Below are positions 37,228 through 48,142 of a DNA stretch of 64,000 bases, piece after piece (position 1 is the first letter of the stretch; each line of letters begins with the position of its first letter). The DNA is from Crocinitomix sp. GTDB taxonomy: Bacteria > Bacteroidota > Bacteroidia > Flavobacteriales_D > Crocinitomicaceae. Location: assembly GCA_013138735.1 (NCBI GenBank), contig WTCE01000100.1, positions 87,808 to 151,807 on the forward strand. The letters run 5' to 3'. Below the pieces are notes generated by a model, which worked only from the letters and a program-made list of their open reading frames with translations, was not told where the DNA came from and searched no databases. The translations under genes were made by a program, and so were the position numbers.

Positions 37228-37854
37228 ATGGATATTAAAGTTGTAGACACAAAAGGTAAGGAAACTGCCGCAAAGGTTACGCTTGCAGATTCTATCTATG
37301 GTATCGAGCCAAATGATCATGCAATTTACTTGGACGTAAAGCACTATTTAGCTGCACAAAGACAAGGAACGCACAAATCAAAAGAAAGAGCTGATATCGC
37401 AGGATCAACGCGTAAGATCAAAAAGCAAAAAGGAACAGGTACTGCACGTGCAGGAAGCATTAAATCACCAGTTTTTAGAGGTGGTGGTCGTGTATTCGGA
37501 CCGAGACCAAGAAGTTACGATTTCAAATTAAATGTGAAATTGAAGCGCTTGGCTAGAAAGTCTGCCTTGACTTATAAAGCACAAGAAAACAACATTATCG
37601 TTGTAAACAACATGGACCTTGGTGATGTGAAAACTAAAAATTTCATGAACATCATGGCTGACATGAACATTGCATATGAGAAAGTATTGTTTGTATTGCC
37701 GGAAGACAATAAAAACGCATACCTATCAGCTCGTAATATTCAAGGTGCAAATGTTGTTACAGCAGATAGCCTTAACACATACGAAATATTGAATGCCAAT
37801 AAAGTAGTGATTGTTGAAGGTGCTGTTGCAAAAATTGAAACCATACTAAATTAA
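37228..37854 (+). CDS. rplD: 50S ribosomal protein L4
   Basis: 208 residues from the ATG at 37228 (a TTG at 37216 inside rplC is not needed). L4 lines the peptide exit tunnel; its extended loop is visible as KQKGTGTARAGSIKSPVFRG and FGPRPRSYDFK. In E. coli L4 represses its own operon by a leader stem; no such leader precedes this section. Confidence 0.99.
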   Translation: MDIKVVDTKGKETAAKVTLADSIYGIEPNDHAIYLDVKHYLAAQRQGTHKSKERADIAGSTRKIKKQKGTGTARAGSIKSPVFRGGGRVFGPRPRSYDFKLNVKLKRLARKSALTYKAQENNIIVVNNMDLGDVKTKNFMNIMADMNIAYEKVLFVLPEDNKNAYLSARNIQGANVVTADSLNTYEILNANKVVIVEGAVAKIETILN

Positions 37855-37865
37855 TAGCAGAAGAG

Positions 37866-38162
37866 ATGAACAGTATGATAAAAAAGCCTTTGCTAACAGA
37901 GAAAGCAACGTTGGATAGTGAACTAAACAACAGATATACTTTCGTAGTTGACAGAAGAGCAAACAAATTGGAAATTAAAGACGCTATTGAGAAAATTTAT
38001 GGTGTCACAGTAGAAAACGTTCGTACCATGACTTATGGTGGAGGTAAACCTAAGAGAAAATATACTTCAAGAGGTGTTGCTGAACAAACTAAACCGATCT
38101 GGAAAAAGGCGGTAGTTTCAGTAGCAGCAGGAGAGAATATTGACTTGTACAAAGACATTTAA
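37866..38162 (+). CDS. rplW: 50S ribosomal protein L23
   Basis: 98 residues. L23 sits at the tunnel exit and docks trigger factor and [23 protein letters not shown] and the loop [16 protein letters not shown] are family marks. ATG 37866 is used; Met4 (37875) is an alternative. Confidence 0.98.
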   Translation: MNSMIKKPLLTEKATLDSELNNRYTFVVDRRANKLEIKDAIEKIYGVTVENVRTMTYGGGKPKRKYTSRGVAEQTKPIWKKAVVSVAAGENIDLYKDI

Positions 38163-38166
38163 GAAA

Positions 38167-38991
38167 ATGGGAGTTAGAAAATTAAAGCCGATTACACCGG
38201 GCCAAAGACATAAAATCGCTAATGACTTTAGCGAAATCACTAAGTCTACGCCAGAAAAATCATTATTGGCAACGAAAAATAGATCCGGCGGAAGAAATGA
38301 CACTGGAAAGATGACCATGAGATATTTAGGTGGTGGTCACAAAAAGAAATATAGAATTGTAGATTTTAAAAGAGAAAAATTTGGCATTCCTGCTACGGTA
38401 AAGTCTGTCGAATATGATCCAAATAGAACTGCAAGAATTGCATTATTGTTTTATGCTGATGGAGAAAAACGTTATATCATTCATCCAGAAGGATTGACTG
38501 TTGGAGCGGTAATCAAATCAGGAAAAGATGTAGAGCCAGAAATTGGTAACACATTATACTTGAGCGATATTCCATTGGGTACAGTAATTCACAATATTGA
38601 ATTAAAGCCAGGTAGAGGTGCAGCAATCGCAAGAGGTGCTGGATGTTATGCTCAGCTTCAAGCACGTGAAGGAAAATACGCGACAGTTAAATTGCCTTCA
38701 GGAGAAACTAGAATGATCCTTACAACTTGTTTAGCAACTATTGGAGCTGTATCAAATGCAGAACATATGTTGACTAGATCTGGTAAAGCTGGACGTTCGA
38801 GATGGAAAGGTAGAAGACCTAGAGTAAGAGGTGTAGTTATGAATCCTGTCGATCACCCAATGGGTGGTGGTGAAGGGAAATCATCTGGAGGACACCCAAG
38901 ATCAAGAAACGGTATGCCGGCTAAGGGATACAAGACTAGATCTAAGAAAAAGTACTCTTCGAAGTATATAATTGAAAAGCGTAAGAAATAA
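38167..38991 (+). CDS. rplB: 50S ribosomal protein L2
   Basis: 274 residues from the ATG at 38167 (a TTG at 38140 inside rplW is not needed). L2 supports peptidyl transfer and subunit joining. The conserved loop reads [20 protein letters not shown]. coli L2 has His in place of that Met, a substitution I recall as common in this phylum. Only 4 bases after rplW. Confidence 0.99.
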   Translation: MGVRKLKPITPGQRHKIANDFSEITKSTPEKSLLATKNRSGGRNDTGKMTMRYLGGGHKKKYRIVDFKREKFGIPATVKSVEYDPNRTARIALLFYADGEKRYIIHPEGLTVGAVIKSGKDVEPEIGNTLYLSDIPLGTVIHNIELKPGRGAAIARGAGCYAQLQAREGKYATVKLPSGETRMILTTCLATIGAVSNAEHMLTRSGKAGRSRWKGRRPRVRGVVMNPVDHPMGGGEGKSSGGHPRSRNGMPAKGYKTRSKKKYSSKYIIEKRKK

Positions 38992-38998
38992 TTAAGGC

Positions 38999-39271
38999 AT
39001 GAGTAGATCATTAAAGAAACCACCTTTTGTTCATTACAAGTTAATGCAAAGAGTAGAAGAAGCACAAGAGTCACAAAAGAAAGCTGTGATTAAAACTTGG
39101 TCAAGACCTTCAACAATTACGCCTGACTTTGTAGGATTAACTATTGCAGTTCACAACGGAAACAAATTTATTCCTGTTTATGTAACTGAAAATATGGTTG
39201 GTCATAAATTAGGTGAATTTGCCCCGACTAGAACCTTTAGAGGTCATGCGGACAAAAAGAAGAAAAAATAA
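38999..39271 (+). CDS. rpsS: 30S ribosomal protein S19
   Basis: 90 residues. S19 pairs with S13 in the 30S head near the A site. [31 protein letters not shown] and [15 protein letters not shown] are family marks. Basic C-terminal tail KKKKK. Confidence 0.99.
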   Translation: MSRSLKKPPFVHYKLMQRVEEAQESQKKAVIKTWSRPSTITPDFVGLTIAVHNGNKFIPVYVTENMVGHKLGEFAPTRTFRGHADKKKKK

Positions 39272-39290
39272 TAGTCTAACATAGGATATA

Positions 39291-39710
39291 ATGGGAGCTA
39301 GAAAAAGATTAAAAGCAGAAAAACTTAAAGAAGCAAAGTCAAAAATTGCTGTCGCTAAGTTGAATAACTGTCCAATTACTGCACGTAAAATGCGTTTAGT
39401 AGCTGACCTCGTAAGAGGAGTTGAAGTGAATAAAGCGTTGAATATTTTATCACACAATTCAAAAGAAGCATCAGGTCGTTTAGAAACATTGTTACGTTCA
39501 GCTATTGCGAACTGGGAACAAAAAAACGAAGACAAAAGCTTAGAAGATGAAACATTAGTTGTTTCTGAAGTAAGAGTTGATGTTGCTGGAATGTTGAAAA
39601 GAATTCAACCTGCACCTCAAGGACGTGCGCACAGAATTAGAAAAAGATCAAATCACACTACTATCGTTGTTGATAGTGTAAAAACAAATAAGAATGGGAC
39701 AAAAGACTAA
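39291..39710 (+). CDS. rplV: 50S ribosomal protein L22
   Basis: 139 residues, with a basic N-terminal extension compared with E. coli (110). L22 lines the exit tunnel; its beta-hairpin ([20 protein letters not shown]) reaches the tunnel wall and is a known site of macrolide resistance changes. The last 17 bases overlap rpsC, which implies coupled translation. Confidence 0.98.
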   Translation: MGARKRLKAEKLKEAKSKIAVAKLNNCPITARKMRLVADLVRGVEVNKALNILSHNSKEASGRLETLLRSAIANWEQKNEDKSLEDETLVVSEVRVDVAGMLKRIQPAPQGRAHRIRKRSNHTTIVVDSVKTNKNGTKD

Positions 39711-40401
39711 TCCAATAGGAAATAGATTGGGATTCATCCAAGGATGGGAATCAAACTGGTTTGGTGGAAATGACTATTCTGCTAAAATTGTTGAAGATCA
39801 TAAAATTAGAGAATACTTAAATGCGCGTTTAGCAAAAGCGAGTATCTCTAAAATTATTATTGAGCGTACAATTAAATTGGTTACAGTAACTATCAACACA
39901 GCTCGTCCGGGAGTAATTATCGGAAAAGGAGGTCAAGAAGTTGACAAACTAAAAGAAGAGTTGAAGAAGATTACAGGTAAAGAGGTTCAAATTAATATTT
40001 TTGAAATCAAAAGACCTGAGTTGGATGCGAAATTGGTTGCTGACAGTATTGCAAGACAAATTGAAGGAAGAATCTCTTTCCGTCGTGCAATTAAAATGTC
40101 AATTCAGTCAACTATGAGAATGGGTGCTGAAGGAATCAAAGTTAAAATCAGTGGTCGTTTAAATGGCGCTGAGATGGCAAGAAACGAGATGTACAAGGAT
40201 GGTAGAACACCATTGCATACTTTCAGAGCAGATATCGATTATGCGTTAGCTGAGGCTCACACAACTTACGGTCGTATCGGAATCAAAGTGTGGATTTGTA
40301 AAGGTGAAATTTATGGTAAGAGGGATCTTTCTCCTAATGTTGGATTACAACAGAAAAAAGGAGGAAAGAGAAGTCCTAAGTTTCAGAGTAGAAGAAAATA
40401 A
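39694..40401 (+). CDS. rpsC: 30S ribosomal protein S3
   Basis: 235 residues. S3 forms part of the mRNA entry channel. [20 protein letters not shown] starts the protein; a type II KH domain has the loop [11 protein letters not shown]; the C-terminal domain ends in a basic tail. Start ATG 39694 lies inside rplV. Confidence 0.99.
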   Translation: MGQKTNPIGNRLGFIQGWESNWFGGNDYSAKIVEDHKIREYLNARLAKASISKIIIERTIKLVTVTINTARPGVIIGKGGQEVDKLKEELKKITGKEVQINIFEIKRPELDAKLVADSIARQIEGRISFRRAIKMSIQSTMRMGAEGIKVKISGRLNGAEMARNEMYKDGRTPLHTFRADIDYALAEAHTTYGRIGIKVWICKGEIYGKRDLSPNVGLQQKKGGKRSPKFQSRRK

Positions 40402-40420
40402 TTAGTTAAAGCATTATAAA

Positions 40421-40837
40421 ATGTTACAACCGAAAAGAACAAAATTTAGAAAAGCTCAAAAGGGAAGAAATACTGGCCTTGCTCAAAGAGGAAGCCAGAT
40501 TGCATTCGGATCTTTTGGATTAAAGTCGCTTGAGCCAGGATGGCTTACATCTAGACAAATCGAAGCTTCACGTATCGCCGTTACTCGATATATGAAGAGA
40601 GAAGGTAAAGTCTGGATTCGCATTTTCCCAGACAAACCAATTACTGCTAAGCCAGCAGAGGTACGTATGGGTAAAGGTAAAGGTGCACCTAGTCACTGGG
40701 TAGCAGTGGTTCGACCAGGAAGAATCTTGTTTGAAGCAGAAGGAGTTGAGTTAGAAACTGCACGCGAAGCAATGCGTTTAGCAGCTCAAAAACTTCCGTT
40801 GAAATGCAAGTTCGTAGTAAGAAAAGACTACGTATAA
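40421..40837 (+). CDS. rplP: 50S ribosomal protein L16
   Basis: 138 residues. L16 organises the A-site side of the 50S subunit and contacts t[29 protein letters not shown] [20 protein letters not shown] and [17 protein letters not shown] are family marks. The Arg hydroxylated in E. coli L16 lies in this last block. Confidence 0.99.
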   Translation: MLQPKRTKFRKAQKGRNTGLAQRGSQIAFGSFGLKSLEPGWLTSRQIEASRIAVTRYMKREGKVWIRIFPDKPITAKPAEVRMGKGKGAPSHWVAVVRPGRILFEAEGVELETAREAMRLAAQKLPLKCKFVVRKDYV

Positions 40838-40873
40838 TTATTCATCTGGGTCATAAACAAATAATATAATTAG

Positions 40874-41068
40874 ATGAAAGCTACGGAAATAAGAGAACTG
40901 TCTTTGGAAGATCTTAAAGAGAAATTAGTAGATGCGACAGAACAACACGAAAAATTGTTACTTTCGCACGCCGTTTCGCAATTGGAGAATCCAATTCAAA
41001 TTAGAGAGGGGCGCAAAACGCTTGCTCGTTTAAAAACTGAATTAAAAAGTAGAGAGCTTAGCGCTTAA
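40874..41068 (+). CDS. rpmC: 50S ribosomal protein L29
   Basis: 64 residues, two helices near the tunnel exit. KATEIRELSLEDLKEKL and the closing block ARLKTELKSRELSA are typical. Separated from rplP by 36 bases. Confidence 0.98.
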   Translation: MKATEIRELSLEDLKEKLVDATEQHEKLLLSHAVSQLENPIQIREGRKTLARLKTELKSRELSA

Positions 41069-41097
41069 TGCTTTTTATTTAATAAAGACTTTCTAGA

Positions 41098-41358
41098 ATG
41101 GAAGAAAAAAGAAATTTAAGAAAAGAACGTATTGGCGTGGTAACCAGCAGTAAAATGGAGAAATCTGTTGTAGTTTCTGTTGAGCGTAAAGTAAAACACG
41201 AGAAATATGGTAAGTTCGTAAAAAAAACTACTAAATTTGTCGCCCACGACGAAAAAAATGAGTGTAACGAAGGTGATACAATTCGTATCATGGAGACACG
41301 ACCACTTAGTAAAAATAAGTGTTGGAGATTAGTAGAAATTATTGAAAGAGCTAAATAG
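41098..41358 (+). CDS. rpsQ: 30S ribosomal protein S17
   Basis: 86 residues, an OB-fold primary binding protein of the 30S body. [20 protein letters not shown] and [19 protein letters not shown] are family marks. Normal length. Confidence 0.99.
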   Translation: MEEKRNLRKERIGVVTSSKMEKSVVVSVERKVKHEKYGKFVKKTTKFVAHDEKNECNEGDTIRIMETRPLSKNKCWRLVEIIERAK

Positions 41359-41364
41359 GACACA

Positions 41365-41733
41365 ATGATTCAGGCAGAAAGTAGATTATCAGTAGCTGAC
41401 AACAGTGGAGCAAAAGAAGTTTTGTGTATCCGAGTTTTAGGAGGCACCAAACGTAGATACGCTTCAGTTGGAGACAAAATTGTTGTAACTGTGAAAAGCG
41501 CAATCCCGTCGGGTGGCGTTAAAAAAGGACAAGTTGCTAAGGCAGTTATCGTCAGAGTAAAGAAAGAAATCAGACGTGCGGACGGTTCGTATGTTAGATT
41601 TGATGACAATGCGGTGGTATTGCTAAACGAAGCTGGTGAGATGAGAGGTACACGTATTTTTGGACCTGTCGCTCGTGAGTTAAGAGATAAGCAGTATATG
41701 AAAGTTGTTTCATTAGCACCAGAAGTACTTTAA
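41365..41733 (+). CDS. rplN: 50S ribosomal protein L14
   Basis: 122 residues. L14 forms an intersubunit bridge and is the docking site of Rsf[20 protein letters not shown] and the closing [20 protein letters not shown] are family marks. Opens the spc section. Confidence 0.99.
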   Translation: MIQAESRLSVADNSGAKEVLCIRVLGGTKRRYASVGDKIVVTVKSAIPSGGVKKGQVAKAVIVRVKKEIRRADGSYVRFDDNAVVLLNEAGEMRGTRIFGPVARELRDKQYMKVVSLAPEVL

Positions 41734-41745
41734 AAATTAAAGAAA

Positions 41746-42063
41746 ATGCAAAAGAAACTACACGTCAAAAAAGATGACATTGTAAAGGTCATTAGCGGCA
41801 CGTCTAAAGGAGTAGAGGGGAAAATTCTTCTAGTCGATAGAAAGAAGAGTCGTGTGATTGTTGAAGGTGCAAACATGATTAAAAAACATGTTAAGCCTAG
41901 CGCAGCAAACCCACAAGGGGGAATCGAAGAAGCAGAAGCTGGAATTCATATTTCCAACGTAATGCTTGTTGTGGATGGTGTTGCTTCCAAAATTGGAAGA
42001 AAAGCCGACGAAAATGGAAAATTAGTGAGATTTTTAAAAAAGAATGGGGAGGTAGTTAAATAA
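41746..42063 (+). CDS. rplX: 50S ribosomal protein L24
   Basis: 105 residues with a KOW motif ([20 protein letters not shown]). L24 starts 50S assembly. Its stop overlaps the rplE start by one base (TAATG). Confidence 0.99.
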   Translation: MQKKLHVKKDDIVKVISGTSKGVEGKILLVDRKKSRVIVEGANMIKKHVKPSAANPQGGIEEAEAGIHISNVMLVVDGVASKIGRKADENGKLVRFLKKNGEVVK

Positions 42064-42614
42064 TGAGCTATACACCAAGACTAAGAGACAAGTACTCTAA
42101 CGAGATTGCAAACAGTTTGAAAGAACAGTTTGGTTTTAAATCGAAAATGAGAGTACCAAAACTCGAAAAGATTGTATTGAGCCAGGGAGTTGGTGATGCA
42201 ATTTCGGATAAAAAATTGATCGAGTCAGCAATGAATGATATGTCATTGATTGCAGGACAAAGAGCAATATCTAGAAACTCAAAAAAGGATATCTCAAATT
42301 TCAAATTGAGAAAAGGGATGCCTGTAGGAGTTAAGGTGACGTTAAGAGGTGATAAAATGTATGAATTTTTAGATCGTCTTATCAATATTGCTTTACCAAG
42401 AACAAGAGATTTTAGAGGAGTGAAAGCAAGTGGCTTTGATGGTACAGGTAATTTCAACATGGGTATCAAAGAACACATCATTTTCCCTGAAATTGATATT
42501 GATAAAGTGAACAAAATATTCGGTATGGATATCACTTTCGTAACAAGCACGTCTTCTGATGAAGAAGGAAAAGCGTTATTGAAAGAGTTTGGTTTCCCAT
42601 TCGTAAAAAACTAA
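42063..42614 (+). CDS. rplE: 50S ribosomal protein L5
   Basis: 183 residues. L5 binds 5S rRNA and contacts P-site tRNA and S13. [33 protein letters not shown] and [17 protein letters not shown] are family marks. Translationally coupled to rplX. Confidence 0.99.
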   Translation: MSYTPRLRDKYSNEIANSLKEQFGFKSKMRVPKLEKIVLSQGVGDAISDKKLIESAMNDMSLIAGQRAISRNSKKDISNFKLRKGMPVGVKVTLRGDKMYEFLDRLINIALPRTRDFRGVKASGFDGTGNFNMGIKEHIIFPEIDIDKVNKIFGMDITFVTSTSSDEEGKALLKEFGFPFVKN

Positions 42615-42618
42615 GAAG

Positions 42619-42906
42619 ATGGCTAAAGAATCAATGAAAGCGAAGCAGCGCAAGAAAATCAAAATGGCTGCTAAATATGCTGATAAAAGAGCTGAACTAA
42701 GAAAAGCTGCAAATGAAGGTGATTGGGATGCTATGATGGCATTACAAAAATTACCTAAGAACTCTATGCAAATTAGAGTACACAACAGATGCGGTTTGAC
42801 TGGACGTCCAAGAGGTTATATGAGACAATTCGGTATTTCTAGGGTAACATTTAGAGAGATGGCTTTGTCTGGTAAAATACCAGGAGTCAGAAAAGCAAGC
42901 TGGTAA
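42619..42906 (+). CDS. rpsN: 30S ribosomal protein S14, zinc-free long form
   Basis: 95 residues. The long form lacks the CxxC...CxxC zinc ribbon of the short form; a single Cys remains in [19 protein letters not shown]14 sits in the 30S head by S3 and S10. Normal for this phylum. Confidence 0.98.
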   Translation: MAKESMKAKQRKKIKMAAKYADKRAELRKAANEGDWDAMMALQKLPKNSMQIRVHNRCGLTGRPRGYMRQFGISRVTFREMALSGKIPGVRKASW

Positions 42907-42973
42907 AAAAAGAATATTAATTAGAAACTAAGATTGTGCACTAAGTATGGTCTCAAGTCTAAACACATAAATA

Positions 42974-43366
42974 ATGTATACAGATCCAATAGCAGATTTT
43001 TTAACGAGAGTTAGAAATGCGCAAGCAGCAAGACACAAGGTTGTCGAAATTCCTTCTTCAGGAATTAAAAAAGAAATCACTAAGATTTTAGAAGATAAAG
43101 GATACATCCTTAGTCACAAATTCGAAGATGATGGTAAACAAGGAATCATCAAAATCGCTTTGAAATACGTGAACAGTTCTCCAGCAATTAAGAAAATCGA
43201 AAGAATTAGTTCTCCAGGTTTGAGAAGATATGTTGGTGCAAATGAATTGCCACGTGTATTGAATGGTTTAGGAATCGCGATTCTTTCTACTTCTAAAGGA
43301 GTTATCTCTGACAAAGAAGCAAGAAAAGAGAACATTGGCGGAGAAGTCCTTTGTTACGTTTATTAA
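42974..43366 (+). CDS. rpsH: 30S ribosomal protein S8
   Basis: 130 residues. [19 protein letters not shown] and [20 protein letters not shown] are family marks. S8 binds helix 21 of 16S rRNA; in E. coli it also represses spc mRNA near rplE. The 67-base spacer before it shows no clear hairpin. Confidence 0.99.
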   Translation: MYTDPIADFLTRVRNAQAARHKVVEIPSSGIKKEITKILEDKGYILSHKFEDDGKQGIIKIALKYVNSSPAIKKIERISSPGLRRYVGANELPRVLNGLGIAILSTSKGVISDKEARKENIGGEVLCYVY

Positions 43367-43387
43367 AAAAGTAAAGAAATTTAAGTT

Positions 43388-43939
43388 ATGTCTAGAATTG
43401 GAAATGCACCGGTTACTGTTACAGAAGGAGTTGAAATCAAAATTGAAGCAAACTCAATCACTGTAAAAGGATCAAAGGGGGAGTTGACACAAGATGTAGA
43501 CCCGAGTGTTACAATTAAACAAGATGGAAATACGCTAACTTTTGAGCGTTCATCTGATCATAAAGATACAAGAGCAAAGCACGGTTTATACCGCGCACTT
43601 GTAGCGAACATGATTGATGGTGTTTCAAAAGGATGGTCTAAGAAATTAGAATTCCATGGTGTTGGTTATAGAGCGGTGGCAAATGGTCAAAAACTAGAAA
43701 TGGTTATTGGTTATTCTCACCCAGTAGTTATCGAATTACCTACCGATATTAAATTGACTGCTGAAACCGCTAAAGGTAAAGCACCAGTTGTAACATTAGA
43801 GTCTCACGACAAGCAATTGTTAGGTCAAGCGGCTGCGAAGATTAGATCTTTGAGAAAGCCAGAGCCTTATAAAGGAAAAGGAATTAGATACTCTGATGAG
43901 TTTATTAGAAGAAAAGCTGGTAAATCAGCTGCGAAATAA
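43388..43939 (+). CDS. rplF: 50S ribosomal protein L6
   Basis: 183 residues, two repeated domains. [20 protein letters not shown] at the start and [21 protein letters not shown] near the end are typical. L6 lies near the factor-binding stalk base. Confidence 0.99.
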   Translation: MSRIGNAPVTVTEGVEIKIEANSITVKGSKGELTQDVDPSVTIKQDGNTLTFERSSDHKDTRAKHGLYRALVANMIDGVSKGWSKKLEFHGVGYRAVANGQKLEMVIGYSHPVVIELPTDIKLTAETAKGKAPVVTLESHDKQLLGQAAAKIRSLRKPEPYKGKGIRYSDEFIRRKAGKSAAK

Positions 43940-43947
43940 TTGATATT

Positions 43948-44301
43948 ATGGCTTTAGATAAAGTTGCGAAAAGAGCAAAAATAAAAAGAAGAATCCGAAA
44001 AAATGTTTTCGGAACTTCAGAACAACCTAGATTGAGCGTGTTTAGATCAAACAAGCAAATCTATGCGCAAGTGATTGATGATAACCAAGGAATCACTTTG
44101 GCTTCAGCATCTTCATACAAAAACAAAACAGTAGAAGGGAAATCAAAATCCGAAGTTGCTGCCATTGTTGGTAAAGATGTTGCTGCAAAAGCTGTGAAAG
44201 CTGGTGTATCAACAGTTGTATTTGATAGAAATGGTTACCAATATCACGGAAGAGTGAAGTCATTAGCTGACGGCGCTAGAGAAGGTGGACTAAAATTTTA
44301 A
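43948..44301 (+). CDS. rplR: 50S ribosomal protein L18
   Basis: 117 residues. L18 carries 5S rRNA with L5. [20 protein letters not shown] and [20 protein letters not shown] are family marks. Confidence 0.99.
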   Translation: MALDKVAKRAKIKRRIRKNVFGTSEQPRLSVFRSNKQIYAQVIDDNQGITLASASSYKNKTVEGKSKSEVAAIVGKDVAAKAVKAGVSTVVFDRNGYQYHGRVKSLADGAREGGLKF

Positions 44302-44305
44302 TAAG

Positions 44306-44815
44306 ATGAAAGCAAAGATAGTTAGATCTACTGATCTAGAATTAAAAGATAAGTTAGTAGCGTTAAACCGTGTAACGAAAGTTACTAAAGGTGGACGTAC
44401 TTTTACTTTCTCAGCTGTGGTTGTAGTTGGTAACGAAGAAGGTGTTGTTGGACACGGGCTTGGAAAAGCTAAAGAAGTTGTGGAAGCAATTTCTAAAGGT
44501 GTAGATGATGCAAAGAAAAACTTGATTCGTGTGCCAATTATTAATGGTACAGTTCCTCATATCCAAAAAGGAAAATATTCAGGAGCTCGTGTATTCTTAA
44601 GACCAGCTTCTCATGGTACAGGTGTTATTGCAGGTGGTGCAATGCGTGCGGTTCTTGAAAGCGCAGGTATTACAGATATCTTGGCAAAATCACAAGGATC
44701 TTCAAACCCTCACAATGTTGTAAAAGCAACAATTGATGCATTAGTTCATATGAGAGATGCAGTTCAAGTTGCTCACGATAGAGGTGTTTCGTTGGATAAA
44801 GTTTTTAACGGTTAA
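44306..44815 (+). CDS. rpsE: 30S ribosomal protein S5
   Basis: 169 residues. S5 helps hold decoding accuracy and mRNA helicase activity. A double-stranded-RNA-binding-like N-domain ([20 protein letters not shown]) and [19 protein letters not shown] are visible. Four bases after rplR. Confidence 0.99.
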   Translation: MKAKIVRSTDLELKDKLVALNRVTKVTKGGRTFTFSAVVVVGNEEGVVGHGLGKAKEVVEAISKGVDDAKKNLIRVPIINGTVPHIQKGKYSGARVFLRPASHGTGVIAGGAMRAVLESAGITDILAKSQGSSNPHNVVKATIDALVHMRDAVQVAHDRGVSLDKVFNG

Positions 44816-44827
44816 TAAATTGCAATT

Positions 44828-45004
44828 ATGGCTACTATTAAAATTAAGCAAGTAAAAAGCGCGATTAATCGTCCTAAAGATCAAAAAAGAACGATTGAAG
44901 CATTAGGGTTTAGAAAACTAAACCAAATCATTGAGAAAGAAGCTACTCCTCAAGTTATGGGTATGGTAAGCAAGGTTTCTCACATGTTAGAAATTATTGA
45001 GTAA
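44828..45004 (+). CDS. rpmD: 50S ribosomal protein L30
   Basis: A 58-residue gene read directly from the sequence: ATG 44828, stop TAA 45002-45004. It begins ATIKIKQVKSAINRP and continues DQKRTIEALGFRKLNQ, both typical of L30. It fills the gap between rpsE and rplO, the conserved position. Confidence 0.97.
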   Translation: MATIKIKQVKSAINRPKDQKRTIEALGFRKLNQIIEKEATPQVMGMVSKVSHMLEIIE

Positions 45005-45026
45005 GAATTTTATAATCATTAGCAAA

Positions 45027-45473
45027 ATGAATTTAAATAATATTACACCAGCAGACGGATCAACGAAAAGCGTTAAGCGAATCGGTAGAGGTCAAGGTTC
45101 TGGTAAAGGTGGTACTGCAACAAGAGGACACAACGGTCAAAAGTCACGTTCAGGATATAGCCGTAAGGTTGGTTTTGAAGGGGGACAAATGCCACTTCAA
45201 AGACGTGTACCTAAATTTGGTTTCACCAACATTAATCGTGTTGAGTATAAAGGAATCAACTTAGATACGCTACAAACTCTTGTAGACAAATTGAATATCT
45301 CTGAGGTTACTTTAGACATTATTCGTGATAACGGATTAGCGTCTAAAAACGATTTGATTAAAGTATTAGGAAGAGGAGAATTAAAAGCATCACTTAAAGT
45401 AACAGCAAATGGCTTTTCTGGATCAGCAAAAGCTGCTATTGAAGCTGCTGGTGGAAGTGTAGAAACTGTTTAA
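45027..45473 (+). CDS. rplO: 50S ribosomal protein L15
   Basis: 148 residues from the ATG at 45027 (an earlier TTG at 44997 falls inside rpmD). The Gly-rich N-terminal extension RIGRGQGSGKGGTATRGHNG threads into 23S rRNA. Followed by secY after 18 bases. Confidence 0.98.
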   Translation: MNLNNITPADGSTKSVKRIGRGQGSGKGGTATRGHNGQKSRSGYSRKVGFEGGQMPLQRRVPKFGFTNINRVEYKGINLDTLQTLVDKLNISEVTLDIIRDNGLASKNDLIKVLGRGELKASLKVTANGFSGSAKAAIEAAGGSVETV

Positions 45474-45491
45474 TCCTTATTAACACCTCTA

Positions 45492-46823
45492 ATGAAAAAA
45501 TTTATACAAAACATAAAAAACATTTGGAAGGTTGAAGAACTTCGAAATAGGATAGGAATAGCTCTAGGGCTAATCTTAATCTATCGAATAGGTTCATTCA
45601 TTGTACTTCCAGGGGTGGATCAAAAAGCTTTAGCAGTGGCAGGTAGCGCAGATGGTGCTGCAGGCCTAGTTGGTTTACTAGATCTATTTGCTGGTGGAGC
45701 GTTCTCGCAAGCATCTATTATGGCACTAGGAATTATGCCTTATATCTCTGCATCAATTATTATGCAGTTATTAGGAATGGCTGTTCCTGTTGTTCAAAAA
45801 ATGCAGAAAGAAGGCGAAAGTGGTAGAAGAAAAATTAATGGGTATACCCGTTTTTTGACAATTGCCATTTGTGCATTCCAAGCACCTTCCTACCTTAACA
45901 TGTATGTTATTAGTAGAGGTGGAGCTGTAGATCCAAGTATCATGTGGTGGGTAACTTCAATTGCATTGTTAATTGCAGGTACAATGTTCGCTATGTGGTT
46001 AGGTGAAAGAATCACTGACAAAGGAATTGGTAATGGTATTTCATTATTGATTACGGTTGGTATCTTAGCACGTTTCCCAGGTTCAGTATTGTCTGAGTTC
46101 ACTATGAGAATGGAAGGGTCAGGATCAATCTTCATGTTTATCGTGGAAATGCTGGTCTTCTTCGCAATCATAATGATTACGGTGCTCATTGTGCAAGGTG
46201 TGCGACGTGTACCTATTAACTATGCTAAAAAAGTAATCGGTCAAGGTGGTCAAGGAATGGAGCAATCATCAAGAAGTTATATCCCGTTAAAGGTGAATGC
46301 TTCGGGTGTAATGCCAATTATATTTGCGCAAGCAATTATGACAGTTCCTTCAATGCTAGGTCAAGATTCCTTTTTAGGAGCGTTGGCTGACTTTAAAAGC
46401 TTTTGGTACAACTTCGTGTTTGCTTTAATGATTATCATATTTACGTACTTCTATACGGCAATCACGATTAATCCTAAGCAAATTGCAGATGATTTGAAAA
46501 GAAACGGTGGATTTGTTCCCGGTGTTAAACCAGGATCAGAAACTGCAGACTTCTTAGATAATATTCTTTCTAGAATTACATTCCCAGGTTCATTAATGTT
46601 AGCAGCTATTGCTATTATTCCTGCCTTTGCAATGTTATTCGGTGTGGGAGATGGATTTGCAATGTTTATGGGAGGAACGTCTATGCTAATTATGGTAGGT
46701 GTTGTACTAGATACACTGCAACAAATTGAAACGTATTTATTAAACAGACATTACGACGGTTTAATGGAAGGCGGAAGCATACGTGGAAGAAGAGGAGAGA
46801 AACCAATTGGAAACGTTATATAA
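45492..46823 (+). CDS. secY: Protein translocase subunit SecY
   Basis: 443 residues with ten predicted membrane helices. SecY forms the Sec channel, through which every signal-peptide protein in this window must pass before T9SS or lipoprotein sorting. The plug region follows the first helix ([10 protein letters not shown] to [12 protein letters not shown]); [20 protein letters not shown], and the cytoplasmic loops PINYAKK and [11 protein letters not shown], are family marks. Conserved place between rplO and infA. Confidence 0.99.
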   Translation: MKKFIQNIKNIWKVEELRNRIGIALGLILIYRIGSFIVLPGVDQKALAVAGSADGAAGLVGLLDLFAGGAFSQASIMALGIMPYISASIIMQLLGMAVPVVQKMQKEGESGRRKINGYTRFLTIAICAFQAPSYLNMYVISRGGAVDPSIMWWVTSIALLIAGTMFAMWLGERITDKGIGNGISLLITVGILARFPGSVLSEFTMRMEGSGSIFMFIVEMLVFFAIIMITVLIVQGVRRVPINYAKKVIGQGGQGMEQSSRSYIPLKVNASGVMPIIFAQAIMTVPSMLGQDSFLGALADFKSFWYNFVFALMIIIFTYFYTAITINPKQIADDLKRNGGFVPGVKPGSETADFLDNILSRITFPGSLMLAAIAIIPAFAMLFGVGDGFAMFMGGTSMLIMVGVVLDTLQQIETYLLNRHYDGLMEGGSIRGRRGEKPIGNVI

Positions 46824-46825
46824 TT

Positions 46826-47044
46826 ATGGCTAAACAAGCTTCGATAGAGCAAGACGGAACAATAAAAGAAGCATTGTCAAATGCAATGTTTAGAGTTGAG
46901 TTAGAAAATGGACATACCATTACAGCTCACATTTCAGGAAAGATGAGAATGCACTACATCAAAATCTTACCTGGAGATAAAGTTAAGTTAGAAATGTCGC
47001 CTTATGATTTATCAAAAGGGCGCATTACATACAGATATAAATAA
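46826..47044 (+). CDS. infA: Translation initiation factor IF-1
   Basis: 72 residues, a single OB fold that binds the 30S A site. [20 protein letters not shown] and [11 protein letters not shown] are typical. Two bases after secY. Confidence 0.99.
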   Translation: MAKQASIEQDGTIKEALSNAMFRVELENGHTITAHISGKMRMHYIKILPGDKVKLEMSPYDLSKGRITYRYK

Positions 47045-47052
47045 ATTGAAAA

Positions 47053-47169
47053 ATGAAAGTAAGAGCATCTGTAAAAAAACGATCAGTAGATTGTAAGATC
47101 GTTAAGAGACACGGGAAGGTTTATGTAATAAACAAAAAAAACCCGAAATTTAAACAAAGACAAGGATAA
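47053..47169 (+). CDS. rpmJ: 50S ribosomal protein L36, zinc-free form
   Basis: A 38-residue gene read directly: ATG 47053, stop 47167-47169. It begins [20 protein letters not shown] and ends NPKFKQRQG. Of the usual Cys/Cys/Cys/His zinc set only Cys14 remains; the others are Ser11, Asn27 and Phe33, so it should not bind zinc, as is usual in this phylum. Confidence 0.97.
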   Translation: MKVRASVKKRSVDCKIVKRHGKVYVINKKNPKFKQRQG

Positions 47170-47249
47170 TAAGAGTTTGAGTCTTGAGTTCCGAGTGTGA
47201 AACAAATCACCTCAATACTCTTGCTCCAAACTCTAAACTGTAAAGAATT

Positions 47250-47624
47250 ATGGCTAGAATCGCTGGAATAGATATACCTAAGAACAAAAGAGGTATAATC
47301 AGTTTAACCTATATCTACGGAATAGGTAATAGTACTGCTGCAAAAGTCTTAGAAGATTGCGCTGTGGACGGAAACATTAAAGTTCAAGATTGGACTGATG
47401 AGCAAACGGGGAAAATCCGTGCAGCTGTAACTGAGATTAAAGTCGAAGGTGCACTACGTTCTGAAGTTCAATTGAATATTAAGCGTTTGATGGACATTGG
47501 TTGTAACAGGGGAATCAGACATAGATCTGGTCTTCCATTAAGAGGGCAACGTACTAAAAACAACTCTAGAACTCGTAAAGGGCGAAGAAAAACTGTTGCA
47601 AACAAAAAGAAAGCAACTAAATAA
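47250..47624 (+). CDS. rpsM: 30S ribosomal protein S13
   Basis: 124 residues. S13 contacts L5 and P-site tRNA from the 30S head. [14 protein letters not shown] and [20 protein letters not shown] are family marks. The 80-base spacer before it is built partly of 7-mers starting GAGT, and GAGTTTG/CAAACTC can pair across it. Confidence 0.99.
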   Translation: MARIAGIDIPKNKRGIISLTYIYGIGNSTAAKVLEDCAVDGNIKVQDWTDEQTGKIRAAVTEIKVEGALRSEVQLNIKRLMDIGCNRGIRHRSGLPLRGQRTKNNSRTRKGRRKTVANKKKATK

Positions 47625-47629
47625 TTGAT

Positions 47630-47709
47630 CAGACTGTAAGTCTGGTTGGATAAATGACCAATGGCAGGGGTGACCTGAGACTTTTTAAAGAGTCAACCAA
47701 AGGGACCAT
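47630..47709 (+). promoter_or_regulatory. Structured spacer before rpsK (possible ribosomal leader)
   Basis: Three pairings can be drawn: CAGACT/AGTCTG (47630-47635, 47639-47644), TGGTTG/CAACCA (47643-47648, 47694-47699) and GACTTT/AGAGTC (47679-47684, 47689-47694). The first two overlap by two bases, so they may compete. It contains GGATAAATGACCAATGGCA and CCAAAGGG, echoed in the spacers before rpsD and rpoA. Confidence 0.45.
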
Positions 47710-47751
47710 TTTTGAAAACCGTCAAGACAACAAAGTCAAAAGCTAAATAAT

Positions 47752-48138
47752 ATGGCAAAAACAGGTAAAGCAAAAAAGAAAAGTGTTAAAGTTGAAGCAG
47801 TAGGCCAAGCGCACATACAAGCTTCTTTTAACAACATCATCATCTCATTGACAAACAATGCAGGACAAGTTATTTCTTGGTCATCTGCTGGGAAAATGGG
47901 ATTTAGAGGTTCTAAAAAGAATACTCCTTATGCAGCGCAAGTTGCAGCAGAAGATTGTGCAAGAGAAGCACATGATCTTGGCTTAAGAAAAGTTAAGGTA
48001 TATGTGAAAGGACCTGGTTCAGGAAGAGAATCTGCAATTAGAGCAATTCACAATAGTAATGTGGAAGTAACTGAAATCATTGATGTTACACCTATGCCGC
48101 ACAACGGTTGTAGACCACCAAAAAGAAGAAGAGTATAA
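47752..48138 (+). CDS. rpsK: 30S ribosomal protein S11
   Basis: 128 residues. S11 forms the 30S platform by the mRNA exit. [36 protein letters not shown] and [16 protein letters not shown] are family marks. Preceded by a 127-base structured spacer. Confidence 0.99.
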   Translation: MAKTGKAKKKSVKVEAVGQAHIQASFNNIIISLTNNAGQVISWSSAGKMGFRGSKKNTPYAAQVAAEDCAREAHDLGLRKVKVYVKGPGSGRESAIRAIHNSNVEVTEIIDVTPMPHNGCRPPKRRRV

Positions 48139-48142
48139 ACAA

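Noticed and set aside
42068..42550. 160-codon minus-strand frame opposite rplE
   Set aside because: Shadow of a conserved ribosomal gene; no independent support.
42619..47169. Missing zinc ligands in S14 and L36 as a sign of decay or zinc-starvation paralogues
   Set aside because: Zinc-free forms in the main operon are ordinary in this phylum.
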